Source of the DNA: Ipomoea triloba
Lineage: Eukaryota > Streptophyta > Magnoliopsida > Solanales > Convolvulaceae
Assembly (NCBI RefSeq): GCF_003576645.1
Contig: NC_044918.1
Span: forward strand, 17,321,624-17,385,623
Direction: 5' to 3'
Length of the DNA stretch: 64,000 bases
How positions within the stretch are numbered: the stretch's first letter is position 1; each line of letters starts with the position of its first letter. A model generated the notes under the pieces. That model was not told the DNA's origin and ran no database searches. It saw nothing but the letters and a program-made list of their open reading frames with translations. Below are positions 15,723 through 28,924 of this stretch, piece by piece. The position numbers were made by a program, and so were the translations under genes.

Positions 15723-15915
15723 AAACGTAGCTATTCCATTAATTCATAACATAAAACGTTTACATCAATTATCAATGAAATGGTAAACCATTCCTTACAG
15801 TCAGACATAGAAACAACTTTTCTAACTATGCTATAGAAAACTTGAATCGCAAACTGTTTCATAACTATGAAGCTATGTTCCTTCAGGGAGCTTAAAGCTT
15901 CTTCAAAAATCTGGG
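15723..15915 (-). mobile_element. LINE (L1-like) 3' end, copy 2
   Basis: The minus strand encodes EEALSSLKEHSFIVMKQFAI and RKVVSMSDCKEWFTISL, and ends in CYELME plus stop. It is about 90% alike by eye to the copy at 8226-8423. I could not identify a target duplication. The sequence to the right (to about 16330) is not shared with copy 1 and may be the source locus or unrelated. Confidence 0.5.
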
Positions 15916-17205
15916 TCTTCGTCATCATTCTTTTTTGCTCGCCCAGGATAAGATCAACACTTGTCGAAACCAAACTAAACGATTTATGCTAATGAAAATG
16001 AAAAGTTCGTGAAAGTAACGAGAGGAAAAATGCTCGTGAAACTAACGAGAGGAAAACACAATAATAGAGAAAAAAAAAAGTGGGTAAAGTCAAAGTAGGG
16101 TTGTGAGTTAAGACTACTAACACAAACCCCAATACCTACCTACTATTATTTTATTCAAAGGGAGAGAAAACGGAAGAAGAAGATCTGTGGCGGTGGTCGG
16201 AGGTGGACGGAACTGCGACGATGGTCGGGGCAGAAGAAGAGCGAGAACAAACATGGAAGGTGACCAAAACCGCCGGCTCAAAGCTCCATTAGAGCTCCAG
16301 TCGGAGGCCGACGGTGGAAGCCGAAGTTGAGCAGCTTTTATTTCTAATTTTTACTCTACATAAAAGCTTGAATTAGATATTTATATTGAAATCCATATGA
16401 AAAAATAATTTATCAATATATATCACGTTAAAAGATTAAAATTTAGAGAGTAAGATTTGAGAGTTAAACTGTTTTAATATTACAGTCTATTCCTTCAAAA
16501 AAAAAAAAATAAAAAATTCCAGTCTCTTTTTAGCCAAGCCACCAGTCCACTACTGTCCACCGTTCACAGCTAAGCTACCACCGCCCACCGTCCACCGTCC
16601 ACCGTCCACCGTCTACCGTCCACCGTCCACCGTCTGAGAGAGGAGGAAGAGACAAGCAGTCGGCATCAGACTTACCACCGTCCATTCACAGCAGCATCGC
16701 TTAATTCACTTAACACCCAGGTATTATTTTGCGTAAAGTGGCTCTGTATCTCTTTGTGGAGTTCATTTGACTGGTTCCTCCCTAATTCCTATACTAACAC
16801 AACCCTAGTACTAGTATTTTTCTTTCAATAATTGATGCTCTTTCCTCTCCCAACACGAACAAACTAAAATTCTGCTATGTGAACCATTTTGGTTAGTTTT
16901 CTCTGAAAAATTATAGCTAAAGATCGGTGAATGCTTTGAATTTTATAGCATTGATTAAAATTGTCCTTCCTTAATCCTTAGTGTCACACGTCTTTGGCTA
17001 TTGAGTGCTAAATAGAATTGTGGAAGTATGCTAAATGTCTAATCGTCAAGGATGATAAATGATTTTAGGAATGTATTGTTCAATGCAGGCAAATATGCAA
17101 GAGCTTCAAAGAGATATGCCTTCAATTCCTAAAATTTGACAATTAAATTATTTTGGTCCTTTATAATTATTGGTTAGCATAGTTTACTAAGCCATGAGTT
17201 CTATT

Positions 17206-17238
<33 letters not shown>

Positions 17239-17640
17239 TGGTTTCTGATAAAAAAAATAAGAAAAGGATTAAAAAAACAAGACAATTACCCTTGCGTTAC
17301 CTTAGAAATGGATTAAATCGCCATGTGAACAGACAGTCTGGTTCTTTTGAATTTGGATCTTGTGCGAGTATTTTTGCTTTTATCTGTTTATTCATTTTAT
17401 TCATTAATTACTGGCCACGGGGAAATCTGTTTATTCATTTTATTCATTAATTACTGGCCATGGGGAAAGCCAGGATACACATTGGTAATTTGAAAATGTT
17501 CGTGGGGGAAACATCTTGCAATCTAAAGCTCCATAGCTAAAGATACATATTTATTTGTATACTTATTCTATAAACAGCATATATGTATATTAGTATATAG
17601 CTATATATTCATCTTAAACACTCTGAAGTAGTGAAGTCCT
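15916..17640. other. Intergenic; simple repeats only
   Basis: Contains a caccgtc-type heptanucleotide repeat at about 16558-16632, a long T run at about 17206-17237, and a 43-bp direct duplication at about 17380-17466 (atctgtttattcattttatt, then cattaattactggccacggg). No gene recognised. Confidence 0.5.
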
Positions 17641-20600
17641 TCACACCATGGACTTAGATTCATCATCATCTTCACTCTCTGAGGTCCTCTCACTCCCTGA
17701 ATATTTAAGGAGTGGTGAAACAATGCAAGAATGATGGTTGCAATGCAGGATTTTCAGGACCTCTTTCATGGTAGGTCTTGTGGAAGGAAGTTTGCTAGTA
17801 CAGATGATGCCGAGTTTGAACACAGATTGCATCTCATCTAAGTACTGTGGCTTCTTGATACCTGCATCTAGTGCATCAGCTATGGGTTTTCCTTCTTGGA
17901 CGTGTTTGAACGCCCAATCAGCCAGGCACAACTCTGCAGTGCCACCATCATTGGGTTCCCTTCCGGTAACAAGCTCCAAAAGGATCACCCCAAAGCTGTA
18001 CACATCAGTCTTCTCGTTCACTTTTGCTGTGTGTGCATACTCTGAAAATAAATAAAAAATCATTAGCATGTTTGTTACTTACTATGAGATAAACAGGCTG
18101 AAACTTTGTGCTGTATTAATTAAAATCAACATCAACAGAAAAACTTCTAAACCTTAGCACAGGCTTGGATTCCAGAAAATGAATCTAAACATACCTGGAG
18201 CTATGTAGCCAAAAGAGCCAGCCACTGTTGAGACTGTGTTAGCTTCTCCAGGCTTGATCAACATTCTTGCTAGACCAAAGTCTGCAATTTTAGCCTTGAA
18301 CTCAGAGTCTAAAAGCACGTTGCTTGATTTCACATCTCTATGAACAATGGGTGGGGAGCAGTTGTTATGCATATAGCAGAGCCCCTCAGCTGCCCCAATG
18401 GCAATGTGCAGCCTGGTTGGCCATTGCAGGACTTGGTGATGAGGTGGGCATGCAACATATGATCTTCTCTTTGGGTGGAGCCATAAATCCAAGCTGCGAT
18501 TTTCTAAGAACTCATAGACAAGAAGCTCAGATTCTTCACTAGAGATTCCACACAGGAGTTTCACTATGTTTGAGTGGCGAATTGTTCCAAGTATATGCAC
18601 TTCTGCTTGAAACTCCTTCTCAAGCTGTTGATCCAACTTCTTGCAATTCCAAATCCTCTTAACAGCAAATTTTTCACCTGTATGATGTAAGGGTACCAGG
18701 TAAACTTCCCCTGAACCCCCACTGCCAATCACATTGTCTTCTATTAAATTTGGCAGAATGTTTGATTCTGTGAAGCTTAGCCTATGGAATGGTGTAAGCT
18801 TCCAATTTGGGACTAGTCCTTGTTTTATTTCCATTTTCTTTCTTGAAACAAAGACCACAAAGAGAATGGCTGCTAGAAACAAGGCTGCTGCTATGCTTCC
18901 AAGAATAGCTATAACTCTGACTAAATCACTATCCAATTTCTTGGTATTCAGCTTGCAGATACTGAGGCCAAATGAAGGGGTGGTTGCACAAAGACCAGGA
19001 TTATTCAAGAAGCTCTTATCAAAAGCTGCATTTTCAAGCTCACCTGGGATTCTCCCAGTGAGATGATTTGAAGACAGGTTTAGTGAAGTTAGCCTCAAAT
19101 GCCCTATTGCGGAAGGAATTTCCCCAGAAAGTTGGTTTCCAGACAGGTCCAACTCATTAAGATTTGGCAAAAGACCAAGTGGTGAAGGGATTTCACCAGA
19201 CAGTTGATTCCTGCTGCATTTCAAGGAGGTCAGTGACTTCCATGAGATAATTTCTGATGGGAAATTCCCAGAAAGCTGATTCCCATCTAACCAAAGAACC
19301 GATAACTGTTGCAGCGCCGTCAGTTCTTGAGGGATTTCACCGGTAAAGAGATTATTGCTTGCCTTGAAGTTAACAACATTATTCCAAGAAGAAACTCCAG
19401 CAGGGATTTCACCTGAAAATTGATTGTTGCTAATATCCACTAGAGACACATTCGATGCAATCTTTTGTGGAAGCTCACCAGTAAACAAGTTATCACTAAT
19501 CAAGAACCTTGACAGATTTCTAGCTGCCCACAAACCATCAGGAATTGTACCTGAAAGTTGGTTCTTTTCAACTAGAACACTTCCCATGGTTTGACAATCC
19601 CCAAGAGACTTTGGAAGCTCACCTGTAAGATTGTTGTTAAAAGCAATGATGCTAGAAAGCACCTTGTTATCACACAGCCCCTCTGGCAATGATCCCACAA
19701 GATTGTTTGTGGAAACATCAAAAGTTTGCAGCTTCGAATGTTTACCAAAGTCTGCTGGAATTACACCTGACAGATTGTTGGTGAACAGCCTCACATCCCA
19801 CAATGCTGGTAATCTACCTATGCTCTCTGGTATTTCGCCCGACAATTGATTCTTGAACAGAACCAACCCCTCCAATTTTTTCAGCTTCCCAAAGTCTTCA
19901 GGGATTTTGCCGGTTAAGGTGTTATTGGAAAAATCAATCCAATACAAGTTCAAGGCCTCAATTGACTGAGGAATAGGACCTGACAATTTGTTTACGTATA
20001 GGTAAACTTTTGTCAAATTCTTAAGCAGAAACAAGTTGCTTGGAATGCTACCGCTCAAACTATTTCCAGATAAAGCCAAGAATTCCAAAGCTGTCATGTT
20101 ACCGATATTCTCAGGAATTTCTCCAACCAAATTGGAATTTTTGATCCATAGATTCCTCAGTTTCTTCAATTGAGTAAAGCTTGACGGGATGCTCTGTGGT
20201 GCAAAGGCATTATTGTCCAAAACCAGAATTTCAAGATTCAACAAGTCACCAATATCTGGCGGGAAAGAGCCACTTAAGAAAGTGGCGCCAAACTTAACCT
20301 CTTTTAACTGCTTTAGTCCTCCAATGGCTGGTGGGATGCCATCAGTGAAAAAGTTTGAGGAGAGGTTAAAAGCCATCAGCCGAGAAGAAAGCTGGTTAAT
20401 ATCACTGGGGATGGAGCCATTGAAGTAGTTGTAAGACAAATCCAAGAATTCAAGATCTGAACAATTGTACAGAGCTACAGGAAAAGGTCCAGGGATGAAG
20501 TTGTGGTTGAGATCAAGAATGGTTAGGTTTTTCAGGTCACATATGGATGGTGGTATGGTTTGGTTCAGCATTAGGAAGGTGAGCTGGATTCCAGTTACGG

Positions 20601-20868
20601 AGCCATCTCCACAGGTGATCTCCGGCCAAGTACAATGATCCGACAATGAATTCCAGTGGGAAAGATTGGATGGATTAGAAAAATGGTGCTTTATTTGAAG
20701 CAAAATTGATCTCTCTGAACTGATACTAGGTTGGCTGTTTCCATAAAAGGGCAAAGTGAAGAGTAAAAGTGTGAGGATGATGAAGTTGATTTGGGTTGAT
20801 GATGATGAGGTCAGTTTGCACATTTTGAGGTTGATTTGGGATGATGATGATGGGGTTAGTTTCGACAT
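17641..20868 (-). CDS. RLK-A: LRR receptor-like kinase, HSL3-type (LRR-XI), 1024 aa
   Basis: Exon 1 is 20868-18195, exon 2 is 18041-17641, with one phase-1 intron of 153 bp. Predicted order: signal peptide (IILTLLLFTLPFYGNS), N-cap with SHWNSLSDHCTWPEITC, about 20 LRRs of the NLSGxIP plant type, C-cap SFLNNPGLC, and a TM helix near residues 640-670 (VIAILGSIAAALFLAAIL). The RD kinase has GSGGSGEVY, the AVKRIW lysine, HRDVKSSN and DFGLARML; the APE motif is created only by splicing. An acidic tail, SESEDDDESKSMV, ends the protein. By remembered similarity its closest Arabidopsis relative is HSL3 (At5g25930), a peptide receptor of immunity and stress; that ligand assignment is inference here. 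Oddity: the first 15 codons are an in-frame duplication, so Met16 at 20823 could be the start. Confidence 0.93.
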
Positions 20869-21996
20869 TATGAGGTTGATTTGGGATGAAAAAAGCTTGC
20901 TTCTTGAAATGGTGGCATGGAAGAGAGCTTTGCAGCTTGCTTATATCTGTTAACCTCTGTAGGAAAACAAAGGTTAAAATTCTACTTTTCAATTCCTTTC
21001 ATCTTGATCAATCTCAACCTACTTAGAATGCTGCGTCTCTTGCCTTAATATATACACACACCCTGCGTTTAGGCGTCTAGAAAACTGGACTGTTTTTAGT
21101 GTGAAGAAGACCTGCACAACCCCAGGTGCAAGTGACGTTACCCCTGGGGTATGTTTATCGTACACACACATATATAGTCTGATACCCCCGAAGATTTTTA
21201 AAAAGTTTTGGGGTACGTACATAATCTGTTAGCTATAGGTTCATAATAAAACTATTTCATAATTATGATTATATGACAAACATTTAAGTTATAAACTTTA
21301 ATCTTTAAGATTATTTACTTACAAAGTTACAATTCACATATTATAAACATATAACATGTGCATAATCTATTAACCGCTCCGGCATCCAAGCCCCATATGA
21401 CACCGAGTTCGTTGTCGGAGATAACCCAACATCAAATCTGCACACTAAGCCGCCAACCATGCTATCTAAACATACCCGAGAAAGAAACCTTTTACTCCAC
21501 CCTATGTCTCAGTTTCTACTCAACATACGCAAACACAACTCTTCTGTTACGACCAATGAAAGATGGGAGGTTGAGATACTTGCCAAAACCATCCCCTGGG
21601 CTACATACATTACGCTTCCCTATCCGTAGTCTGAGTGTTCCGGCTGAAAGTGATGCTGGACTTATGATAATTAACTGCCTGCTCAATTTTTTATTTTTAT
21701 TTTTGTAGTTACTAAGGCATGCCTTAACCTCCAGGCTCCACAACCTCATGCTCGTTCGCCCTAAAGAATAACAAACTATTCGTAGTCGGAGCGCTAAGGT
21801 CGGACCCGATCATGTAAAGCGCCGCACAACAAACAAATAATAATCCAAAGAAATGAACATGTACTTAGGTCAGTTTGGACGGACCAAAATATGGTCGGTT
21901 ATGGTCGAGTAATGTTCCTCGGGGTGTACGAAGTACATACCGAGCGGATACACAGTTGTACACACGCGCGAATATATATATATATATATATATATA
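20869..21996. other. RLK-A upstream region
   Basis: A TATA-like stretch (tatatacacacac on the plus strand, near 21048) lies about 180 bp upstream of the RLK-A start; a comparable motif is upstream of RLK-B. Downstream of it, 21360-21770 is less AT-rich and may be a decayed gene fragment, but every frame is broken and I recognise nothing. An (AT)n run at 21972-21996 marks the edge of the following element. Confidence 0.4.
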
Positions 21997-22065
21997 GGCA
22001 AAAATTTGTGTGAGACCGTCTCACGGATCTCAATCCGTGAGACGGGTCGGATCTTTTATTAAATG

Positions 22066-22275
22066 GGTCAACATGTGCATCTCAAGCCCTCCCCTCAACA
22101 TTTCTCTCTCTATTTCGACCACAAGATCAAACTCCCATTTCCGATCATTCGCTCCCATCTCCATCTCCTTCGCTCAAGCTCTCTGTCTCCTCCCATCTCC
22201 GATCATTCGCTCAAGCTCTCCGCCTCCTCCCCCATCTCCTCCACCTCCATTTCTGCTGTAGTCTCTAACTCCGGT
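22066..22275 (+). other. CT-rich segment inside the TIR element, UTR-like
   Basis: Pyrimidine-rich, with a repeated tctccgatcattcgctcaag unit, ending in ctctaactccggtaagtatt, which resembles a 5'UTR exon followed by a GTAAGT donor. It may be captured host 5' UTR sequence or a promoter of the element. Open frames here are low complexity. Confidence 0.35.
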
Positions 22276-22719
22276 AAGTATTGCAACTCGGCAAATGAGA
22301 ACTTCTCTCATCTCGGTTAAGTTTGAGTAGAAATTGCAATGTATCTTTTTTTGTGCCATAGTACATGTTTGGAAGCTTGTGAATAATTAATTATTGTGAT
22401 AATTTGAGTAATTTCTGTTCTAATTTTTTTTTGAGTAATTCCTGTTCTAACTTTAATTGCATTTAGATTGAGAAATGCTGAAAATTTGAAACTGAACCTC
22501 TGTGTTCACTTCTTCCTTACCAAAAACTCCATATTGAATGGAATTTAACCCACCTATTTACTCAAAGATTGCACATAATCTTATGTATTCTTAACATGAC
22601 TCCAAGTTTTAGCCTTACAGGGAAAAGCAATACTTTGAACAAAGAAAACGAAAACAACATCATCAAACAGATGAGCAAATAACACATATAGTCAGCAAAG
22701 CTAGAATAATATGTCACTG

Positions 22720-25600
22720 GATGTTCTCAGTATTATATTTGTGCTAAAAAGTATTGTGTTTGATGATTAGGGTATTGATTATTCATTTGTGCTATGAAGT
22801 ACTACATTTAGGGTAACAAGTACTAGATTTAATGCTTAAAGTATTATGTTTAACTCTTAAAGTTATGATTATTCATTTGTACGTGCTATAAAGTATTAGA
22901 TTTGTGCTATAAAATATTATTTTTGATGATTAGAGTATTGATTATTCAATTCATTTTTGTTATGAAGTATTACTTTTAGGGTATAAAGTATTAGATTTAA
23001 TGCTTAAAGTATTGTGTTTAAGTCTTAAAGTTATGATTATTCATTTTTGCTATGAAGGGATTTGTGCATAAGAGAAAGGGGAGAAAAAGCTAAAAAAGAG
23101 AGAAGGTGTAAAGTTTTATTACAAGAAGAAAAATGAGTGTGATCATTTGAGAGTGGTAAAATGAGTGAGAAGAAAAAATGAGAAGAATGAGAGGTGATAA
23201 AAGTAGAGGGGATATGATGAGAGAATGGGAGCTGTGAGTGTTAATGATTTTGTTTTCTTTGATGTAGGTTAGTGTGGCAGTAACTAGGAAAGGTAAAGCC
23301 TAACAGTGAGGCTCTGAATGTGGTGCTGAGTTGGGAGCTTTTGGTTTTGGTATGTTGCATCAGACTAAAATTAAATGACAAATGAAGGATTGCAACAGAT
23401 CATAGGATGACAGTAAGGAAGCTGTGACAGTGAGGCTTTGTTGAATTAGAAGTTGAGTCAGACCATTTTAATTTGGTGATGATTTTGTTGAAATTAGTTT
23501 ATATATTTGATTGAATGAACAAAAGATAGGTAGGCAATTGGGGTTGGGGGGCTATTGCATGAGAGGAAGTTCTAATATCATAAATCTATAGCCTCCCTTG
23601 TTGAGCATTTGTTATTGAGTTATAAGTGGTACATGTTTCTTGCATAGCATACACATTGAGGTGGGAATGCCTTTGAATGGTGTGATATTGAATGGTTGAA
23701 TATATTGTGGATGAAAGAAGGATTAATGTAGAGGAATGAACAGAATGGAAATGAGAAAAAGGGGGTGGATGGTGAGAAGATGGTGTGCAATTGCTTAGCA
23801 TTTGGGTTATAAAGGCCTTCCCCGGTTAAAACGCGGAGCTCTGTGGTGACCTGAGTGTTAAGGGTGGCATGGGAGAGGGAGCCATTGCTTGGCTTCATGG
23901 GCCGTCAACCCCGGGTAAAGCAAACACGGAACTCCGTACACTTGTAGAGTCCTTGAGGTTAAGGGTGGAGTAGGTGAGAACTATTGCTTTAGGGTGATCA
24001 CTATTAAGGTCATTGGGGATGAAATGCAGAGATCTGTATCCCGATGACTGGTGGTGGCCTTAAGGGTAGTTGGGAATTAGCTGATATGGCCATTTGGGCA
24101 TTGGTAACACCCTCTTGTGTGGGGTAAGAAACTTGCATAGCTTTTGGTATGGATGGTTGGTGAGGGGGGCACTAGGCTTATGATATGAGAACTCTTTTAT
24201 TGTGCTTGAGAGCCTTTTGGCCTTGATTACTTAGCTAGTTGGTGTTGATGTAAGGCTTTAGCCACTGGTTTTTAGCATAAGGTCATTTTTGGGCTTGTGT
24301 GCATGTACATAAACAATTTTGAGTTTCAGTGAAATTTAGTTTTTGTAAAAATAAAAAAAATAGATTTAATGCTTGAAGTATTATATTTAAGTCTTAAAGT
24401 GTTGTGCTATGAAGTACTACATTTAGCGTATAAAGTATTAGATTTAATGCTTAAAGTATAATGTTTAAGTCTTAAAGTTATGATTATTCATTTGTTTTAT
24501 GAAGTATTAGATTTAGGCTATAAAGTATTAGATTTAATGTTTAAAGCGATTATTATATATTTTTGCAATAAAGTATTGTGTTCGATGATTAAAGTTATGA
24601 TTATTTATTTGTGCTATTAAGTACTAGATTTAGGCTATAAAGTATTATATTTAATGCTTAAAGTGTTGATTTTATTTATTTGTGCAATGAAGTACTTAGA
24701 TTTAGACTATAAAGTATTCGATTTAATTGTTAAAATGTTGATTATTCATTTGTGCTATGAAATAGTATATTTGTGCTATAAAGTATTGTGTTTGATAATT
24801 AAAGTTATGATTATTCATTGGTTATATGAAGTAGTATATTATTTGTGCTATAAAGTTTTGTGTTTGATGATTAAAGTTATAATTATTCATATGTGCTATG
24901 AAGTACTAGATTTAGGCTATAAAGTATTAGATGTAATGCTTAAAGTGTTGATTATTTATTTGTGCTATGAAGTACTAGATTTAAACTATAAAGTATTAGA
25001 TTTAATTGTTAAAGTACTAATTATTCATTTGTGCTATGAAGTAGTATAGTTGTGATATAAAGTATTGTGTTTGATAATTAAAGTTATGATTATTCATTTG
25101 TTATATGAAATATAGTATATTTGTGCTATAAAGGTTGTGTTTGATGATTAAAGTTATGATTATTTATTTGTGTTATGAAATAGATAGTAGTTTTAGGCTA
25201 TAAAGTATTAGATTTAATAGTCAAAGTGTTAATTATTCATTTGTGCTATAAAGTAGTATATTTAGGCTATAAAGTATTGTGTTTGATGTTTAATGTTAAG
25301 ATTATTCATTTGTGCAATGAAATATTGTATTTAGGCTATAAAGTATTAGATTTAATGGCTAAAGTGTTGATTATTCATTTGTAATATATATGAAGTACTA
25401 GATTTAGGCTATAAAGTATTAGATTTAATGATTAAATTGTTGATTATTCATTTGTGCTATGAAGTACTAGATTTAGACTATAAAGTATATATTTAATGTT
25501 TAAAGTGTTGATTATATATTTGTTCTATAAAGTAGTATATTTGTGCTATTAAATATTGTGTTTGATGATTAAAATGTTGATTAATTATATATAGTAAAAA
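22720..25600. repeat. Degenerate minisatellite arrays interrupted by a 1.3 kb insert
   Basis: Units of about 70-90 bp built from tgattattcatttgtgctat, gaagtactagatttaggcta and taaagtattagatttaatgc repeat many times in 22720-23055 and 24361-25600. The plus-strand open frame at 24654-25049 is a by-product of this periodicity. Between the arrays, 23060-24350 is different sequence ending in an A-rich run (about 24345-24361). It contains three loosely similar blocks, cgcggagctctgt, cacggaactccgt and gcagagatctgt, each followed by ttaagggt. Confidence 0.6.
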
Positions 25601-25937
25601 TTATTTTCTGATGTCCTATATCCATCCAATCAACTTTCAACAAATGAAAATGCATGTGCCAATGATCATTACTAATCCCCCTGAAAGAGTCTTTCCATAA
25701 TTTTAAAGATTTTGACATTTGAGATAAAGTAATCTTGGCGCAACGGGAATTAGGTGCTTTAAAAGTTGCTGAAGTGAATAAAATGGGCTTTAAAAAGCCC
25801 ATATCCAATTGTTGAAAATATAGCGCCGAAACAGATCAACTTATCATATAAACCCATAAATTAAATATGACCCATATTATGTTAACCCGACCCGTCTCAC
25901 GGATTGAGACCCGTGAGACGGTCTCACACAAGTGTGA

Positions 25938-25940
<3 letters not shown>

Positions 25941-25983
<43 letters not shown>
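25941..25983. repeat. (AT)n microsatellite
   Basis: Perfect or near-perfect AT dinucleotide repeat at the right border of the 3.9 kb TIR element. Confidence 0.9.
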
Positions 25984-25987
<4 letters not shown>

Positions 25988-26235
25988 CATGATCAAATGA
26001 GAACTAGTCTTCTCGTGTGAACTACTTTGTGCAACTCGTAATACTTGATTGTGCAATTGAGAAACTACTATCAAAACACACTGTAAAGTATATTCTTTAA
26101 AAATATGCGGTGGCATTTTCGTAATTAATTCGGACTTACGATTATGCAACTTGTAATCCCAATTCGTTAATTCAAACGGAGGTGCTTTGTCTTTGGTAAC
26201 ATTTCCAAATTTAGTCATAGACGATCGTTTTTGCT

Positions 26236-26446
26236 ATTTAACACCTAGACTATCATATTTTGGACACTTTTGGTCACTACGATAGCTTCAATCCGTGAGA
26301 AAGGACTTCCGTTGGAATTAACCCATTGGAAAAATAATAAAAATTTTGATGAGACAAAAATACCATTGCCTAAAATAAGATTTCACCGAAAAATTCATCA
26401 ATAGGATCAAAAGTGTCCAAATATAATAGTCTAGGGTGTTAAATAA
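26236..26446. mobile_element. MITE with about 40-bp terminal inverted repeats
   Basis: The left atttaacacctagactatca, then tattttggacacttttgg, faces ccaaaagtgtccaaatata, then atagtctagggtgttaaat, on the right. The unit of about 210 bp has no coding capacity. Confidence 0.6.
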
Positions 26447-26894
26447 AAAATAATAATTTGGAACTAAATTTAAAATTGTAAATTCATAAGGAGTATAAAA
26501 TGAAAGTACAAATTAAGAATACATGTAAAATTACTCTATGTTATATTGCATTTGTGCATGCATAGTGGTGAAAAACCCAACTTTTACCTATGCTTCACGG
26601 CTTGACTTTGAAAAGTCATACAATACCTCATTTCCGCTTCATTCCCCTCCACAAAATAATAGGGTACGTACTATATAACATCATGTTGTGACGCACACGG
26701 CGGTGTTGCACTATTACGCAAGATAGGAACTTAAGCTACTTGAAATACTTTTTTTTTTTTTTTGTTTTAAAAAAAGAAGCAAATCGATCTTATTATATTA
26801 ATAGTTCACAATTATTATTTTTACATCCTTACGATTCTAAATAACTCACCCTTAAAATATAAAATCATAATAAATTTAGCTTAACTAAAAAATA

Positions 26895-27362
26895 AGAATT
26901 GGTCTCATATGAGATGAATCGAATCTCATAAAAATAGGTTAAAATAGAATACATATATAGTCAATACTTTAAGTGTTTCATATATAATATTTTATATCAT
27001 AAATGTAGTACTTTATAACAAAATCATAATAAACAAATTGTATGTAGGAAATAAAATAATAACATAACAAAATTACAGATATCATCAATACTTTAATTAA
27101 ATGTAGTATTTTATAGAAAAATTATAGTAAACAATTTGTAGGAAATCAAGTGTCATTACATAGCAGATATGTTTAATAGTTTAAACGTTATATATAATAT
27201 TTTATAATATAAATGCAATACTTTATAAAAAAATAATTATAATAAACCATTTGATATGAAATAATATTATATTGTTAAGTCCATATATCATAAGATCTAA
27301 ATTCATTTGACCTGACTTGTCTTACGGATTGAGACCCGTGAAGATAATCTCATGGGAGAATT
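26895..27362. mobile_element. Diverged copy of the gtctcacgg TIR family
   Basis: The right end, cttacggattgagacccgtg, then aagataatctcatg, resembles the right end of the 3.9 kb element. The left end (ggtctcatatgagatgaatc) is more diverged. The interior shares aatactttaa / atgtagtactttata-type motifs with the arrays of the larger element. Confidence 0.45.
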
Positions 27363-28924
27363 TGTTAAGAATTAAAATAAATTGACACCATTCTCACGAT
27401 GTGTACCTTTTTTGCAATATTTTTCTCAATTCTTCGTCAACCATTATGCAAATTCTTTTTCTAGAGAGAATTTCATTATATTCTACCTTGACCAACCTTA
27501 TTCATGAATCATATGCATGAATTAATTCTCACGGCATGTATGCTTATTGCAATATTTTCTTAATTACTTTCTCGTCACCAATTATATATGCACATTCTTC
27601 TTCTAGACTTCTAGAGAGAATTTTATTCCACCATTAATAAATGATGATTTTAACAAACTGTTAGCAATGTTTAGTTGCCATCGGTTGATAGTCCTATAAA
27701 TTTAGTTCCACAATAAGACTATGACTATATGTGGATATTTTGAAAAAAAAAAGGACTAAAAGTAAATTGTCACTTATAAATTTAGGACCAAAATAGAATT
27801 AACCTCTTACTGGTGGAAAAAATAGTGGCAGATCCAAGCACAAAAGCAAAAGGAGAAAGAGAAATCCAACTCGTGTATAACACACTTCCCTTAAAACTGA
27901 TTCATTACCTCTCAAGGGTGCTAGGAACGTTGTAGTGTCGGTCTTCCAGGATAAAATGGATTACAATAATAAAGTTGAGCAATCAACCTATATTACTTTC
28001 GGTGAACTAGAACAAAAGGAAGAACACTAGTCATTTGAGAGGGATGGGGAGGAAAAGTTTTAGGAGAAAATCATTATTCATTTTAAGCGTACAATATATC
28101 AATTTCTCCATTTTGGAGAAACCGAATCCACATTTATCCAATCAAATTGGAAGTGAACCCCCACGTATATTTGTACCACAAAATAGTCACTCAAAATATC
28201 ATTTTATATTAAAATTTCCAAACAATTGCAATGTTTTCTCACTTCCTTTTTAGCCTTATCCACATTCTTCCTCTAGGGAGAGGAATATTATATTTCACGT
28301 CCTTGTTCTTAAATTGAAACTACCATCCCTAACCGGGTCATATACACAACATATTTTCTATGACTTGCCCACAATCTATTTTCCAGTCCTGTTACACCTT
28401 AATTACCATAATTGTTTGAGAGAAAAAGTTTAAGGATTTTGTAATCCTTTCCAAAACCACTAATTTAGTTTCCAGCTTTGACAGGAAAATTTATTAGCAA
28501 TAGAAGGTTATGGATAGCTGACTTTGAAAAACAGAGAAGGGAAGCAACTTTAGTCTCAAATCGTAATCACCAATGTAAACAAGGGGCTACATCTAAGACA
28601 GGAAATTTGAAATTCCAATTTGCTTTCTCCATTTTCCAAAAATAATTTGGTATCTTATGATATTATCTAATATCAACCTTTGAAACACCCTAGCTCTTAC
28701 AAATTACAAGAGGAATTGATTTATCTCTCACACAATTCCAAAACAACGTGAATAGTGCTTCAATTGTACTTTTCAAGATCACATTGAAGACCTCAAGCAA
28801 CGATCTAGACTTTTACTAAATTTTAGTTTGAAAAAGTATATAACTCTTTTAACATCTCAAAGAATAAAATTGTTCACACTTGATCTCATCACTATTTGGA
28901 TGAAATCTTGATCCTACAATTGCC
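27363..28924. other. Intergenic between RLK-A and RLK-B, with segments repeated elsewhere in the cluster
   Basis: 27430-27560 and 28490-28690 match sequence upstream of RLK-D (around 50230-50330 and 50520-50690). 28090-28200 resembles part of the RLK-C intron (42447-42540: acaatatatcaat, gaatccac, tatatttgtac). These look like relics of segmental duplication rather than genes. Confidence 0.4.

Larger units (their letters stand above)
21997..25940. mobile_element. 3.9 kb non-autonomous TIR element (gtgtgagaccgtctcacgg family), copy 1
   Basis: The left end reads ggcaaaaatttgtgtgagac, then cgtctcacggatctcaatcc, then gtgagacgggtc. The right end (25880-25940) carries the inverted counterpart, closing with gtctcacacaagtgtgacct. 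Each end can itself fold (gaccgtctcacgg against ccgtgagacgggtc). Both ends abut (TA)n, which suggests TA targets. Inside are a CT-rich block (22066-22270), arrays of degenerate repeats (22720-23055 and 24361-25600), and a unique insert (about 23060-24350). No transposase frame was recognised, so it must be non-autonomous. Superfamily not determined. Shorter relatives are at 26895-27362, 48424-48828 and 48905-49025. Confidence 0.6.

Noticed and set aside
21358..21749. Possible gene fragment upstream of RLK-A
   Set aside because: Base composition is more coding-like than its surroundings, but all frames are broken and I could match it to nothing.
24654..25049. 131-codon open frame with repeated CYEVLDL-type units
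   Set aside because: It is the translation of a degenerate AT-rich minisatellite; the periodic residues follow the DNA repeat and no start context or family is visible.
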